Source: a gamma proteobacterium symbiont of Ctena orbiculata
Lineage (GTDB): Bacteria > Pseudomonadota > Gammaproteobacteria > Chromatiales > Chromatiaceae
Length of the DNA: 64,000 nucleotides
NCBI GenBank assembly: GCA_003058495.1
Contig: QBVC01000018.1
Location: 62,001-126,000 of the forward strand
Reading direction: 5' to 3'
A model generated the notes under the pieces. It ran no database searches. It was not told the origin of the DNA and worked only from the letters and a program-made list of their open reading frames with translations. The first letter of the stretch is position 1, and each line of letters starts with the position of its first letter. Made by a program: the position numbers and the translations under genes. Positions 52,814 through 62,209 of the stretch are shown piece by piece.

Positions 52814-53302
52814 TCAGGCGCCGCAGCACTTCTTGTATTTCTTTCCGCTACCGCAGGGGCAGGGATCGTTTCTGCCGATTTTCGGCTGGGAGCGCTTCTC
52901 GGTCTTCGGTGCAACAAGCTCGCCGTCGACAAAGTACCAGTCACCATCCTGTTTGCGAAAGCGGCCCTTTTCATGGTGAGGCCTGATCATCCCCTGCTCT
53001 TTGTAGGTGGCAATGAACTCCACGCTGCCCTCTTCGTCGGCCTCTCCCCCACCCTCCACCGCGACGATTTCCAGGCCCAGCCAGTGAGCCCCTTCCGCCC
53101 AGCGCCTCGTTGCCTCGACATCGTGGTCGTGGCGGTGCTCCGGATGCAGGGATTGATGCAGAAATTCCGCCTTCCTGGTGACAAAGGCGCTATAGCGTGC
53201 GCGCATCAGCATTTCCGCACTCCCGGCCTTTACACTGCCCTCATGAATCGGCCCGCAGCACTTCTCGTAGGCGACGCCTGATCCACAGTAACATCCAGTC
53301 AT
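52814..53302 (-). CDS. ychJ: YchJ family protein (UPF0225, SEC-C motif)
   Basis: A 162-residue protein with two SEC-C zinc motifs: [19 protein letters not shown] at the N-terminus and [18 protein letters not shown] at the C-terminus, framing the YchJ domain ([20 protein letters not shown] and [12 protein letters not shown]). The SEC-C motif binds zinc and, in SecA, SecB and ribosomes. The role of YchJ is unknown. It begins ATG 53302. Confidence 0.92.
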   Translation of the reverse strand: MTGCYCGSGVAYEKCCGPIHEGSVKAGSAEMLMRARYSAFVTRKAEFLHQSLHPEHRHDHDVEATRRWAEGAHWLGLEIVAVEGGGEADEEGSVEFIATYKEQGMIRPHHEKGRFRKQDGDWYFVDGELVAPKTEKRSQPKIGRNDPCPCGSGKKYKKCCGA

Positions 53303-53507
53303 GCTCTACTCCACCTTTGTAATTCTCATTCGGGAACAATAACATAGCACCTGATTAACACCAAGAGACCGCTCCAATTCAGCCCTTCGCAGCAGCCGCT
53401 GTCAAGCTTATCACGCCCAATGGGACGGGGCATGGCGTTGGGCAAGGGCAGCCAATCCGGGCGGGACCGGGGGTTGGGTTGTTTTAGGGACGATCCGGGG
53501 CGAGGAG
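53303..53507. other. Intergenic region without recognised gene
   Basis: Lies between ychJ and the terminator at 53508. A 68-codon minus-strand frame (53326-53532) runs through it, but it crosses the terminator hairpin and has no ribosome site, so it is not called as a gene. Confidence 0.4.
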
Positions 53508-53536
53508 AAAAAAAAGGTGGGTATTTACCCACCTTT
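53508..53536 (-). terminator. Intrinsic terminator (minus strand)
   Basis: AAAGGTGGGTA (53513-53523) and TACCCACCTTT (53526-53536) form an eleven-pair stem, and on the minus strand it is followed by a run of eight T. It would end transcripts coming from the hrpA side, or from the small ORF at 53525-53587. Confidence 0.9.
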
Positions 53537-53587
53537 GAGGGCCTCTATCAGCGAGGCTATAGACTGGAAAATGCGGAATGATTCCAT
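53525..53587 (-). CDS. Candidate 20-residue ORF ending in a terminator
   Basis: ATG 53587 to TAA 53525 encodes 20 residues beginning MESFRIFQSIASLIEAL and ending KGG. The sequence alternates hydrophobic and polar residues like an amphipathic helix. The stop codon lies in the stem of the intrinsic terminator at 53508-53536, an arrangement seen for short stand-alone genes and leaders. A GAGG occurs 14 bases upstream of the ATG and a closer AGG abuts it. Chance is possible at this length. Confidence 0.3.
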   Translation of the reverse strand: MESFRIFQSIASLIEALKGG

Positions 53588-53714
53588 CCTGGGTCCGCCT
53601 CTGTTCAGTTAACCGGTATTAGGCGTTCCCTGAAATCAATCCTACGCCGGAGACTCTAACAGCGCCCCGTGACAGCTTGATGACAAAAGGCGCCCATCCC
53701 GGAAGGATTTCGGA

Positions 53715-56700
53715 TTACAGTCCCATCTCCCTGATGCGTTTCAGCAGGCGTTTCACTGAGACCGGGTAGGCGGTCCCCAGCTCCTGGGCGAACAGGGAGA
53801 TCCGCAACTCCTCCAGGTCCCAGCGGATCTCGTCGATGCGCTCATCGACACGGCCGTTCACCCTGCACTGCTCCTCCCACTGCTCCCATTTCTGCTGCAG
53901 TCCCGCCATCTCCGCCATGCGTTGCTGGTCGCGCCGCGCGGCATGAGAGAGCTTCTCCACCCGTTTCAGGATCCCTTGCAGATACCTGGGATAGTCATTC
54001 AACCGCTCGTCCGGCACCTGCTGCATGAATCCACGATAGACCAGACGATCCAGTTGCCGCTGCATATCCATCACCGAACCCATCCAATTGACCTGCGTGA
54101 TCGAGTTGATCGCCTTTCTCGTTGTATGGCTCGACTCCAGGATCTCCAGCAACTGTTTGCAGCTTGCGTTCGCCTGCTCCATCAAGCCGCCCCGCCTGCT
54201 CTGGAGCCGTTCCTCGAAACTGTGCGAATCACGTATCTCGGGAAGTCGGTCGAGGAATGTCCGATCGATGATCAGAGCGACCAGCTCCTCTTCAAGGTCT
54301 TGCCGGGCTGGTGATGACCGATCACTCCCGGGAACCTTGGCATAGAGCAGGCGCATGCGTTCGAGCTGGATCAGATTCTTGCGTAAGTAACGCACCTCTT
54401 TGGGGATCTTCAACATCAGCAGCCGCCGCACACCTCCCTTGTGGACCCGCCGGGCATTGCCCTCTGCATCGAGGAGACGGATCGCCACACTCTCTCCCTC
54501 ATCGACCAGGGCCGGATATCCCTGCAGTTCGATCCCGCCTTGTTCGATGCCCAGGCGCTTCGGCAGCGAGTCAAAATCCCATGCCTTGAGGCCGCCGCGC
54601 TCAAACCCGGGGGAGTTGAGATGGCGATGCTGCGCCCGGGGCTGATTGGCATGACGCCGCTTCAGGGCGGCGAGGTCACGACTCTGCTCCAGGGTAGCCC
54701 CATCCTCATCGACCACCCGCACGCGCATGCGCAGATGCTCCTCTATCTCTCCCTCCGTCCAGGCGTCCTCGGGGACGTGGACACCGCTGAGTTGTTTCAA
54801 GCGTTCACCCAGGACCTGGATCAGGGGCCTGTCACCGGCGTCAAGATCCGCCAGACAGGCATCGGCAAAATCGGGAACCGGGACGAAGGAACGCCGCAGT
54901 GGTTTCGGCAATCCCCGTAGCAGTGAGATCACCCGTTCCCTCAACAGTCCCGGCACCAGCCACTGCAGGCGCGAATCGGTTATCTGGTTCAGGACATCCT
55001 GTGGTACAACCAGGGTGACGCCATCCTTGGCGCTGCCCGGTTCAAAGTTGTACTCCAGGGGCAACCGCATGCCGTTGATGTCGAGATGGTCGGGAAACTG
55101 TTCACTGGATATTCGCTGCGACTCCGCCCGCATCAGATCGCTCTCATCCATGTACATCAGCTTCGCCTGCTTCCCGGCCTGCGCCCGCAGCCACTTTTCA
55201 AACCCCGGGGTGGTTGAGACACCCTCGGGAATCCGTTGGTCGTAGAAGGCGTAGATGCGCTCTTCATCGACCAGGATGTCATGCCGTCTCGATTTGGCCT
55301 CCATGTCGTGAATCGCTTCGATCAACTCCTGGTTATGACGCCAAAAGGGGGCGCGGGTCTGGAAGTCACCCTCCACCAGGGCGGAACGGATGAAGATCTC
55401 CCTGGCGACCACCCCGTCGATGGGCGAGAAGTTGATCTTGCGCCGGGGGATCAGGGTGACGCCGTAGAGGGTAACCTTCTCGTAAGCGGCAACCTGGCCG
55501 CGTTTTCTCTCCCAGTGGGGCTCTGAGTAGTTGCGCTTCACCAGATGCCCCGCCGCGCTCTCGACCCACTCCGGCTGGATCGCAGCCAGGGTCCGCGCGT
55601 AGAGCCGGCTGGTCTCCACCAGCTCTGCCGCCATCACCCACTTCGGTTGCTTCTTGTAGAGCCCCGATCCGGGATAGATGAAAAACCGGCTGTTCCTCGC
55701 CCCCAGGTAGTCACGGCTCTTGCTTCTGAATCCGATATGACTCAACAAACCGCTCAACAGGGCGCGATGGATCTCTTCATAGCCGGCCTCGGCGTTGTTC
55801 TCGCGGAATCCCATCTCGTGCAGCTGCCCGCGCAGCTGGCCATGGATGTCGTGCCACTCCTGAACCCGGTTCCAGGAGAGAAAGTTCTGCTTGCACCAGC
55901 GGTGGAACTTGTTTTTCGATTGATGTTTTCGCTGCTCCTCGACCTCATCCCAGAGCGATAGATAGGCCAGAAAATCGGACTCATCATGACGGTGTTTGGC
56001 GTGGCTCTCGTCGGCCAGCTGCTGCTTCTCGAGCGGGCGCTCCCTGGGATCCTGCACGCTGAGGGCGGCGGCAATCACCATCACCTCCCTAAGGCAGTGA
56101 TTATGGGCCGCGGCGAGGAGCATCCGGCCGATGCGCGGGTCGACCGGAAGCCGGGCGATCTGCTGTCCGAGCCGGGTTACCCGACGGTCTCCGGCAACCG
56201 CGCCTATCTCTTCGAGCACCCGATAGCCATCCTTGATGAGGCGATGATCGGGGGGATCGATAAAGGGGAACTCGCTGATCTCTCCCAGGCCGAGCAGTTT
56301 CATCTGCAGGATGACGGATGCAAGATTGGTGCGTTGTATCTCCGGCTCGGTAAAGGGACGACGGGCCTCGAAATCCTCTTCCCCGTAGAGGCGGATGCAG
56401 ACCCCTGACGAGACCCGGCCGCAGCGGCCCTTGCGCTGATCGGCGGAGGCCTGGGATGTCCGTTCCACGGGCAGGCGTTGAACCTTGCTGCGATGGCTGT
56501 AGCGGCTGATACGCGCATAGCCCGTATCGATGACGTAGCGGATGCCCGGCACGGTGAGGGAGGTTTCAGCCACATTGGTGGCGAGAACGATACGCCGGCT
56601 GGTATGGGCCTTGAACACCCGGTTCTGCTCCTCGATGCTCAGGCGCGCATAGAGCGGCAGCACTTCGGTGGCGGGCAGTCTGTGCTTGCGCAGTGTCTCC

Positions 56701-57641
56701 GCCGTTTCGCGAATCTCCCGCTCGCCGCTCAAGAAGATCAGGATATCGCCGCGGTCGATCAGCGACAGCTCATCCACTGCGTCGACGATAGCCTGCTGCA
56801 CGGGATCGTCTCTCTCGCTCTCACCCGGCTCAGCCGGCGGCCGATAACGCAGCTCCACCGGATAGGTGCGTCCGGATACCTCGATGATCGGCGCATTGTC
56901 AAAATAGGCCGAAAACCGCTGCGGATCGATGGTTGCCGAGGTGATGATCAACTTGAGATCGGGGCGCTTGTGAATCAGCCGTTTCAGATAGCCCAGGATG
57001 AAATCGATATTCAGACTGCGTTCATGGGACTCATCGATGATCAGCGCATCGTACTGGTTGAGATAGGGATCCTGCTGTATCTCGGCAAGCAGTATCCCGT
57101 CCGTCATCAGTTTGATGTAACTATGGACGCCGACACGGTCGCTGAAGCGCACCTTATAGCCGACCGCCTGCCCCGTCACCGAACCCAGCTCACTCGCCAC
57201 CCGGCTTGCCAGCGTCCTCGCCGCAACCCTGCGAGGCTGGGTGTGGCCGATATAGCCAGAGACGCCGAGGCCGGCGTCGAGGCATATCTTGGGCAGTTGT
57301 GTCGACTTGCCCGAACCGGTCTCTCCGCACAGCACCACAACCCGGTGCGATCGAATCAAGGCTTGAATCTCAGCCACCCGCTGGCTGATAGGGAGGGCTC
57401 GCGGATAGCTGATCTGCGGCAGCTGTTCCCGGCGCTGACTCAAACACTGTTGCGAGGCCCTGATCGCGTGCCAAAGCTTCAACAATCCCTGGGAACAGTC
57501 TTCCCCCTTCGCCTCCCGCTTCCGCAAACCGCGAAGACGCTGATAGAAATGGCGCCGATCCCGCAGCATACAACGCTTGATCTCCTGCGGATCGGGAAAA
57601 TCGTTGAGAGTCGCGCTCACGGTAACACTATGGGGGGTCAA
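53715..57641 (-). CDS. hrpA: ATP-dependent RNA helicase HrpA
   Basis: A 1308-residue DEAH-type helicase (E. coli 1300). Walker A is GETGSGKSTQLPK; the Walker B block reads IIDESHERSLNIDF, so the family DEAH is DESH here. TSATIDPQRFSAYFDN, TNVAETSLTVPGIRYVIDTG and QRKGRCGRVSSGVC are intact, and the long HrpA-specific C-terminus is present. It acts on RNA and rescues stalled ribosomes in E. coli. The start at TTG 57641 is not certain: an ATG at 57569 has CAGGAG before it but would remove part of the family N-terminus. Confidence 0.93.
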   Translation of the reverse strand: MTPHSVTVSATLNDFPDPQEIKRCMLRDRRHFYQRLRGLRKREAKGEDCSQGLLKLWHAIRASQQCLSQRREQLPQISYPRALPISQRVAEIQALIRSHRVVVLCGETGSGKSTQLPKICLDAGLGVSGYIGHTQPRRVAARTLASRVASELGSVTGQAVGYKVRFSDRVGVHSYIKLMTDGILLAEIQQDPYLNQYDALIIDESHERSLNIDFILGYLKRLIHKRPDLKLIITSATIDPQRFSAYFDNAPIIEVSGRTYPVELRYRPPAEPGESERDDPVQQAIVDAVDELSLIDRGDILIFLSGEREIRETAETLRKHRLPATEVLPLYARLSIEEQNRVFKAHTSRRIVLATNVAETSLTVPGIRYVIDTGYARISRYSHRSKVQRLPVERTSQASADQRKGRCGRVSSGVCIRLYGEEDFEARRPFTEPEIQRTNLASVILQMKLLGLGEISEFPFIDPPDHRLIKDGYRVLEEIGAVAGDRRVTRLGQQIARLPVDPRIGRMLLAAAHNHCLREVMVIAAALSVQDPRERPLEKQQLADESHAKHRHDESDFLAYLSLWDEVEEQRKHQSKNKFHRWCKQNFLSWNRVQEWHDIHGQLRGQLHEMGFRENNAEAGYEEIHRALLSGLLSHIGFRSKSRDYLGARNSRFFIYPGSGLYKKQPKWVMAAELVETSRLYARTLAAIQPEWVESAAGHLVKRNYSEPHWERKRGQVAAYEKVTLYGVTLIPRRKINFSPIDGVVAREIFIRSALVEGDFQTRAPFWRHNQELIEAIHDMEAKSRRHDILVDEERIYAFYDQRIPEGVSTTPGFEKWLRAQAGKQAKLMYMDESDLMRAESQRISSEQFPDHLDINGMRLPLEYNFEPGSAKDGVTLVVPQDVLNQITDSRLQWLVPGLLRERVISLLRGLPKPLRRSFVPVPDFADACLADLDAGDRPLIQVLGERLKQLSGVHVPEDAWTEGEIEEHLRMRVRVVDEDGATLEQSRDLAALKRRHANQPRAQHRHLNSPGFERGGLKAWDFDSLPKRLGIEQGGIELQGYPALVDEGESVAIRLLDAEGNARRVHKGGVRRLLMLKIPKEVRYLRKNLIQLERMRLLYAKVPGSDRSSPARQDLEEELVALIIDRTFLDRLPEIRDSHSFEERLQSRRGGLMEQANASCKQLLEILESSHTTRKAINSITQVNWMGSVMDMQRQLDRLVYRGFMQQVPDERLNDYPRYLQGILKRVEKLSHAARRDQQRMAEMAGLQQKWEQWEEQCRVNGRVDERIDEIRWDLEELRISLFAQELGTAYPVSVKRLLKRIREMGL

Positions 57642-57725
57642 TGTTGGAATAAGTCGATGATTTAATCGTCGGAAGCGGTAGCCGCGACCATTAACGCTAT
57701 CCTACCATGATATGATTTTCTGCAT

Positions 57726-57881
57726 TTCCACGCTGGAGCGTGGAACCGATGGTATGAGTAATCATGTGTTTTGAGCTGATTCTGGTGGGGCAGGGCCCCA
57801 CCATTTCATGGCTGAAGAGCTTGAGGGAGGTCGAATACCTTAACCCAAAGAGAGTCAGGTTCCGGTGCGGCTTGCCGCACC
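57726..57881. repeat. Array of three intergenic hairpins
   Basis: Three perfect stems lie in the gap between hrpA and pntB: TTCCACGCT/AGCGTGGAA (57726-57745), TGGTGGGG/CCCCACCA with loop CAGGG (57783-57803) and GGTGCGGC/GCCGCACC with loop TT (57864-57881). None is followed by a T tract on either strand, so they are not standard terminators. They may be repeats or stabilise the end of the pnt transcript. Confidence 0.65.
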
Positions 57882-57932
57882 ATGCAACGGCCGATCGGAA
57901 ATGAATTCAGCATCCTGAACAGCAGCCCCGGA

Positions 57933-59333
57933 TCAGTGCCCACCGCCCTTCAGCGCAACCACCATGCCCTCAATCGTATCCTTGGCGTCACCGAATATCA
58001 GCGAGGTGTTGTCCTGGTAGAAGAGGAGGTTGTCGACGCCGGAGTAGCCGGGATTCATCGAGCGTTTGAGGAAGTAGACCTGTCTCGCCTTGGCCGCATC
58101 CAGGATGGGCATGCCATAGATCGGACTTGAGGAGTCGGTCCTTGCGGCCGGGTTGACCACATCGTTGGCGCCCACCACCAGGGTGACATCGGCGGTTGGA
58201 AACTCCGGATTGATCTCATCCATCTCCATGACGTGATCGTAAGGTATGTCCGCCTCCGCCAACAGCACATTCATATGCCCCGGCATCCGCCCAGCCACCG
58301 GGTGGATTGCGAATTTGACCGCCACATCCCTCTCTTCAAGGAGTTCCATCAGCTCCTTCAGGGCGTGCTGTGCCTGGGCCACCGCCATACCGTAACCGGG
58401 TACGATAAGGACCTTGTTGGCATCCTCCATCCAGTAGATGGCATCCTCCACCGAGGCTGACTTGACCCCCTTTTCCGCGGCCACGCCCGCTGCGCTGGGG
58501 GCGCCGTCCGACTCGCTGCCAAACCCCCCGAACACCACATTGATGATGGAACGATTCATCGCCCGGCACATGATGTAGGAGAGTATGGCGCCGGAAAATC
58601 CGACCAGGGCGCCGACGATGATCAGCAGCAGATTCCCCAGGGTAAAACCGGTCGCCGCCGCGGCCCATCCGGAATAGCTGTTGAGCATGGAGATGATTAC
58701 CGGCATGTCCGCACCGCCGATGGGGATGATCAGGGTAAAGCCCAGAATGAATGCAAGCAGGGTGATCAACACCAGCGAAGTCATACTCTCGGTCAACGCG
58801 AAATGGACACCCAGGGCGACGGTTGCCAGGGCGATGGCCGCATTCAGCGCATGCTGTCCCTTAAATTTGACCGGCGCGCCGCTGACCAGTCCCTGGAGCT
58901 TGGCGAAGGCCACCACCGAACCGGAGAAGGTGATCGCGCCGATGATAATGCCGGCGGAGAGCTCCCCCATCATCACCGGATCGAGGCTGCCGGCAGCGTC
59001 GTGATTGAGAAAAGTGCCGATAGCGACCAACACCGCCGCCATACCGACGAAGCTGTGCAATGCCGCGACCAGCTGCGGCATTGCGGTCATCTGCACCCTT
59101 GCGGCGACAACCGTACCGATCACCGCGCCGACAAGGACGCCAACCGCAATAAAACCGTAGGACTCCACTTCATTGCCCAACAGGGTGGCAACGATTGCGA
59201 TGGCCATGCCTGCCATGCCGAGAAAGTTGCCACGGCGGGCCGATGCAGGGTGAGTAAGGCCTTTAAGGGCCAGGATAAACAGGATTGCGGAAATCAGGTA
59301 GGCAATCGCTTGGGTGTTTGCTGAAATCTCCAT
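57933..59333 (-). CDS. pntB: NAD(P) transhydrogenase, beta subunit
   Basis: A 466-residue membrane subunit with about eight to nine helices in the N-terminal 260 residues and a C-terminal NADP(H)-binding domain with VLIVPGYGMAVAQAQHALKE and DVTLVVGANDVVNPAARTDS. It completes the proton-translocating transhydrogenase that transfers hydride from NADH to NADP+ using the proton gradient. It is 11 bases after pntAB. Confidence 0.95.
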   Translation of the reverse strand: MEISANTQAIAYLISAILFILALKGLTHPASARRGNFLGMAGMAIAIVATLLGNEVESYGFIAVGVLVGAVIGTVVAARVQMTAMPQLVAALHSFVGMAAVLVAIGTFLNHDAAGSLDPVMMGELSAGIIIGAITFSGSVVAFAKLQGLVSGAPVKFKGQHALNAAIALATVALGVHFALTESMTSLVLITLLAFILGFTLIIPIGGADMPVIISMLNSYSGWAAAATGFTLGNLLLIIVGALVGFSGAILSYIMCRAMNRSIINVVFGGFGSESDGAPSAAGVAAEKGVKSASVEDAIYWMEDANKVLIVPGYGMAVAQAQHALKELMELLEERDVAVKFAIHPVAGRMPGHMNVLLAEADIPYDHVMEMDEINPEFPTADVTLVVGANDVVNPAARTDSSSPIYGMPILDAAKARQVYFLKRSMNPGYSGVDNLLFYQDNTSLIFGDAKDTIEGMVVALKGGGH

Positions 59334-59344
59334 CGCTCAGGCTC

Positions 59345-59632
59345 TCACTTATCTTTTTTCTTGAACATGGCCAACATCCGATTGGTCACCAGGAACCCGC
59401 CGAAGACGTTGATCGAGGCCAACAGCACTGCAACAAAGCCGAATATCTCCGCCGCGGTACCGACATTTTCCAGTCCGGTCACCAACAGGGCACCGACGAT
59501 GATGATTCCTGATATGGCGTTGGTCAGCGCGACCAGCGGTGTATGCAGCGACGGGGTAACACCCCATATCACGTAGTAACCGATGAAACAGGAGAGGACG
59601 AAAACATATAGTGCAACCAGTGTATCAGGCAT
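59345..59632 (-). CDS. pntAB: NAD(P) transhydrogenase, alpha subunit membrane part
   Basis: A 95-residue subunit with three membrane helices (about residues 7-22, 32-55 and 60-85). It corresponds to the C-terminal membrane part of E. coli PntA, here a separate gene as in Rhodospirillum. It lies between pntAA and pntB. Confidence 0.92.
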   Translation of the reverse strand: MPDTLVALYVFVLSCFIGYYVIWGVTPSLHTPLVALTNAISGIIIVGALLVTGLENVGTAAEIFGFVAVLLASINVFGGFLVTNRMLAMFKKKDK

Positions 59633-59676
59633 GGGATCACTCTTGAGTTGGTCGTTACGGTGTCATTGCGCAGGCC

Positions 59677-60774
59677 TTAGGACTCAGGTCTCAGACGCAT
59701 TGCCTTGGTTATCTCATCTTCTTCGAGATCTTTCAGCATCAGGCCTTCATCACCCTTTTCAACCATGATGTTGAGCAGATTCATGATATTTCCGCCATAG
59801 AAGGCGCTGGCGTCCGAAGCCACCATTGACGGGTAGTTGGTGTGACCGACAATCGTCACACCATGCTTTACAACCACCTTGTCGGCCTCGGACAGGGGGC
59901 AGTTTCCGCCAGTGGCCGCCGCCAGGTCGATCACCACCGATCCGTCGCGCATCTTCTTTATCACCTCTTCGGTGACCAGGACCGGCGCCGGGCGGCATGG
60001 AATCAGTGCGGTGGTGATGATGATATGGGCCTTGCTCAACTCATCCGCCAGGGCCTGCTGCTGTTTCGCCTTGGCCTCTTCCGACAGCTCTTTTGCATAG
60101 CCCCCCTCTCCTGAGCCGCTCTCTCCGATATCGAGTTCTATCGCCTTTGCCCCGAGGGATTCGATCTGTTCCTTGGTTTCAGGGCGGACATCATAGGCAA
60201 GCACTTCGGCGCCTATTCGTCTCGCGGTGGCGATTGCCTGCAGGCCGGCGACGCCGGCGCCCAGTACAACCACCCGGGCCGGCTTGGCGGAGCCTGCCGA
60301 TGTCATCATCAGGGGCAGAAAACGCCCATAGTGGAGGGCCGCTTCGATTACCGCACGATAGCCCGCGATGTTGCTTTGCGATGAGAGGGCGTCCATTGCC
60401 TGCGCCCTTGAGATCCTGGGAACCCTCTCCATGGCGAGATAGACAACCTCCTTGTCCAGCATGGATTGCAGGGTCTCATCAAGCTCACAGGATTCAACAT
60501 GGGCAATCAGGATTGCGCCCAGGGGAAGATCCGCAGCCTCGCTCGCAGAGGGCTTGCGCACGCGCACCAGGATATCGGCATCGAAGGCATCGGCAGCTGA
60601 GACGATTTCCGCACCAGCCTCCCGATACTGGTCATCGGTGAAATCGGCGTTTTCGCCGGCCCCCTTGGTGACCTTGATCGAGAAACCCTTGGCGATCAGT
60701 TTTTTGACAATGTCCGGCGAGAGCGCGACACGCTTTTCCCCCACCGCGGATTCCTTCAACAGGCCTATTTTCAT
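59677..60774 (-). CDS. pntAA: NAD(P) transhydrogenase, soluble alpha subunit
   Basis: A 365-residue NAD(H)-binding subunit. It has the AlaDH/PNT fold: MKIGLLKESAVGEKRVALSP at the N-terminus, the NAD motif VVLGAGVAGLQAIATARRIG, the VRPETKEQIESLGAKAIELD block and the mobile loop in MRDGSVVIDLAAATGGNCPL. It works with the membrane subunits of the next two genes. It is the first gene of the pnt operon; its promoter must lie in the 455 bases upstream. Confidence 0.94.
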   Translation of the reverse strand: MKIGLLKESAVGEKRVALSPDIVKKLIAKGFSIKVTKGAGENADFTDDQYREAGAEIVSAADAFDADILVRVRKPSASEAADLPLGAILIAHVESCELDETLQSMLDKEVVYLAMERVPRISRAQAMDALSSQSNIAGYRAVIEAALHYGRFLPLMMTSAGSAKPARVVVLGAGVAGLQAIATARRIGAEVLAYDVRPETKEQIESLGAKAIELDIGESGSGEGGYAKELSEEAKAKQQQALADELSKAHIIITTALIPCRPAPVLVTEEVIKKMRDGSVVIDLAAATGGNCPLSEADKVVVKHGVTIVGHTNYPSMVASDASAFYGGNIMNLLNIMVEKGDEGLMLKDLEEDEITKAMRLRPES

Positions 60775-61229
60775 CGTTTTTCTACTCAGCCGAAATTTGG
60801 TCGTAGTTGTACTTGGTCAAGCGCGCCCCATTATCCAGACTAACGCCTTGATCCTCAAGATCGGTTATGGCTATCGAATCCCGGCTGTCCCGAACCCGCG
60901 GCAGGCATGGGCCTGACCGGGTAGAGGCTGACTTTTTTCATCAATTACAAAGAGATAATTCTTTGTCTATCGGTCAATTGCGCTGCTTGAGCAAAGGGTT
61001 TGGCCGCCTGATACAGAGACAGAGTGTAGCAAAGATACTTTGATTTTTGGGAATATTTTCACATTTTATGCTGCAATTCCAGGGGCCATCCAGGGCCGAC
61101 CCGGGCAGAATTACAGGCATTTTCGAGCCATGATTTCGCTAATGCGGTTGAGCGGCCGAGGTCATCCGTGGCAATGGATCCCTCAAGCCGGGCAAGGGCA
61201 ACCGGCAGATCCCCTGCTGCAATTGCCCC
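60775..61229. other. Intergenic region upstream of pntAA
   Basis: The 455 bases hold the pnt promoter and the end of the exopolysaccharide operon. A TTGACC occurs on the minus strand near 60978, but without a -10 at the right distance. No ORF, RNA gene or intrinsic terminator with T tract was recognised. The part near 61030-61075 is AT-rich. Confidence 0.4.
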
Positions 61230-62180
61230 CTAATAATAGGTACCGTAGTAGTTATCGCCCCTGGCTTCCCTGCTCTTGTTCAATACCAGACCGATCGCCT
61301 TCTCCTGGTCCAGGCGGGAGAGCGTATCCTTGATCGCCTCGACAGGCGTCTTCCCCGCCTCGACAACAACCAGTATCTGCCCCATATGCTGGTTCAACAC
61401 GATCGACTCGCTGGTCGAAAGAACCGGCGGCGAGTCGAAAATGATAATCCTGTCCTGATACCTGACGGCCAACTCATCCAGCAGCTCCTCCATCTCCTTG
61501 CTGGCAAGCAGTTCAGTCGACTTCTCCGATCGTTTCCCCGCCGCAATGATCTTCAGCCTCGGGATCTGCGTTTCCAGTATCACATCGCCCACGGTACAGC
61601 TCTTGTCTTCAAGCAGGTCGATAAGACCCATTTCGTTCTCGATACCGATCAGCTTGCTCAAGGAGTAGCGCAGCACATCACCATCTATCAGGAGCACCGT
61701 GGAATCGAGTTCCGTTGAGATGCTCAATGCCAGATTCAGCGCGGTAAATGTCTTGCCTTCCGACGGCAGTGAACTGGATACCGATATCAGATTACCATGC
61801 TCTATCGGCGCTGCCCCTTTTCCCAGGGCGTTCATGATCAGCGGTCGCTTTATGATGCGATACTCTTCGGAAAGCTGCTTGTTGCCAGAGTGGGGTACGA
61901 TGTAACCGACCTTTGACAGGGATTCGTAGTTCAGCTGAATCTTTTTTGCCTTGCTTCGCTTGGCCGGAGGCTGTTCCTTCGCTTTGCCAAGCGGAACTGT
62001 CGGTTCGGCCGCCTGAGTAACCGTATCGGCGAGGCTGGCTGCCTGTTCCGGCACCGTGCTCGCCGGTACGGCCTTCGCTTCCTGAGCTTCCGCCTCGGCC
62101 GGACTGATCCTTTCGTTTGCCCTGTTCTTGCCCGACTTGGTTTTGGCTAACCGTTCAATGGCTTTCTCAATGCTGCTCAT
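61230..62180 (-). CDS. Tyrosine autokinase of the XrtA-associated exopolysaccharide system
   Basis: A 316-residue BY-kinase. After a variable, Ala/Glu-rich N-terminus (to about residue 85) the kinase has Walker A SSSLPSEGKTFTALNLALS, Walker A' VLLIDGDVLR and Walker B RIIIFDSPPVLS. It ends in a tyrosine-rich tail, NYYGTYY, the autophosphorylation cluster. Such kinases control polysaccharide chain length and export with a chain-length protein, which is not adjacent here. It follows the export lipoprotein by 29 bases. Confidence 0.9.
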   Translation of the reverse strand: MSSIEKAIERLAKTKSGKNRANERISPAEAEAQEAKAVPASTVPEQAASLADTVTQAAEPTVPLGKAKEQPPAKRSKAKKIQLNYESLSKVGYIVPHSGNKQLSEEYRIIKRPLIMNALGKGAAPIEHGNLISVSSSLPSEGKTFTALNLALSISTELDSTVLLIDGDVLRYSLSKLIGIENEMGLIDLLEDKSCTVGDVILETQIPRLKIIAAGKRSEKSTELLASKEMEELLDELAVRYQDRIIIFDSPPVLSTSESIVLNQHMGQILVVVEAGKTPVEAIKDTLSRLDQEKAIGLVLNKSREARGDNYYGTYY

Positions 62181-62209
62181 CTAAACCGCTTTCCTGTGGC
62201 TGGTAGGTG

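Noticed and set aside
53326-53532. A 68-codon minus-strand frame past ychJ
   Set aside because: It begins inside a terminator hairpin, has no ribosome site and is rich in P, R and S.
56478-57665. A 395-codon plus-strand frame over the 5' part of hrpA
   Set aside because: Antisense to the helicase motifs of HrpA and without a recognisable domain.
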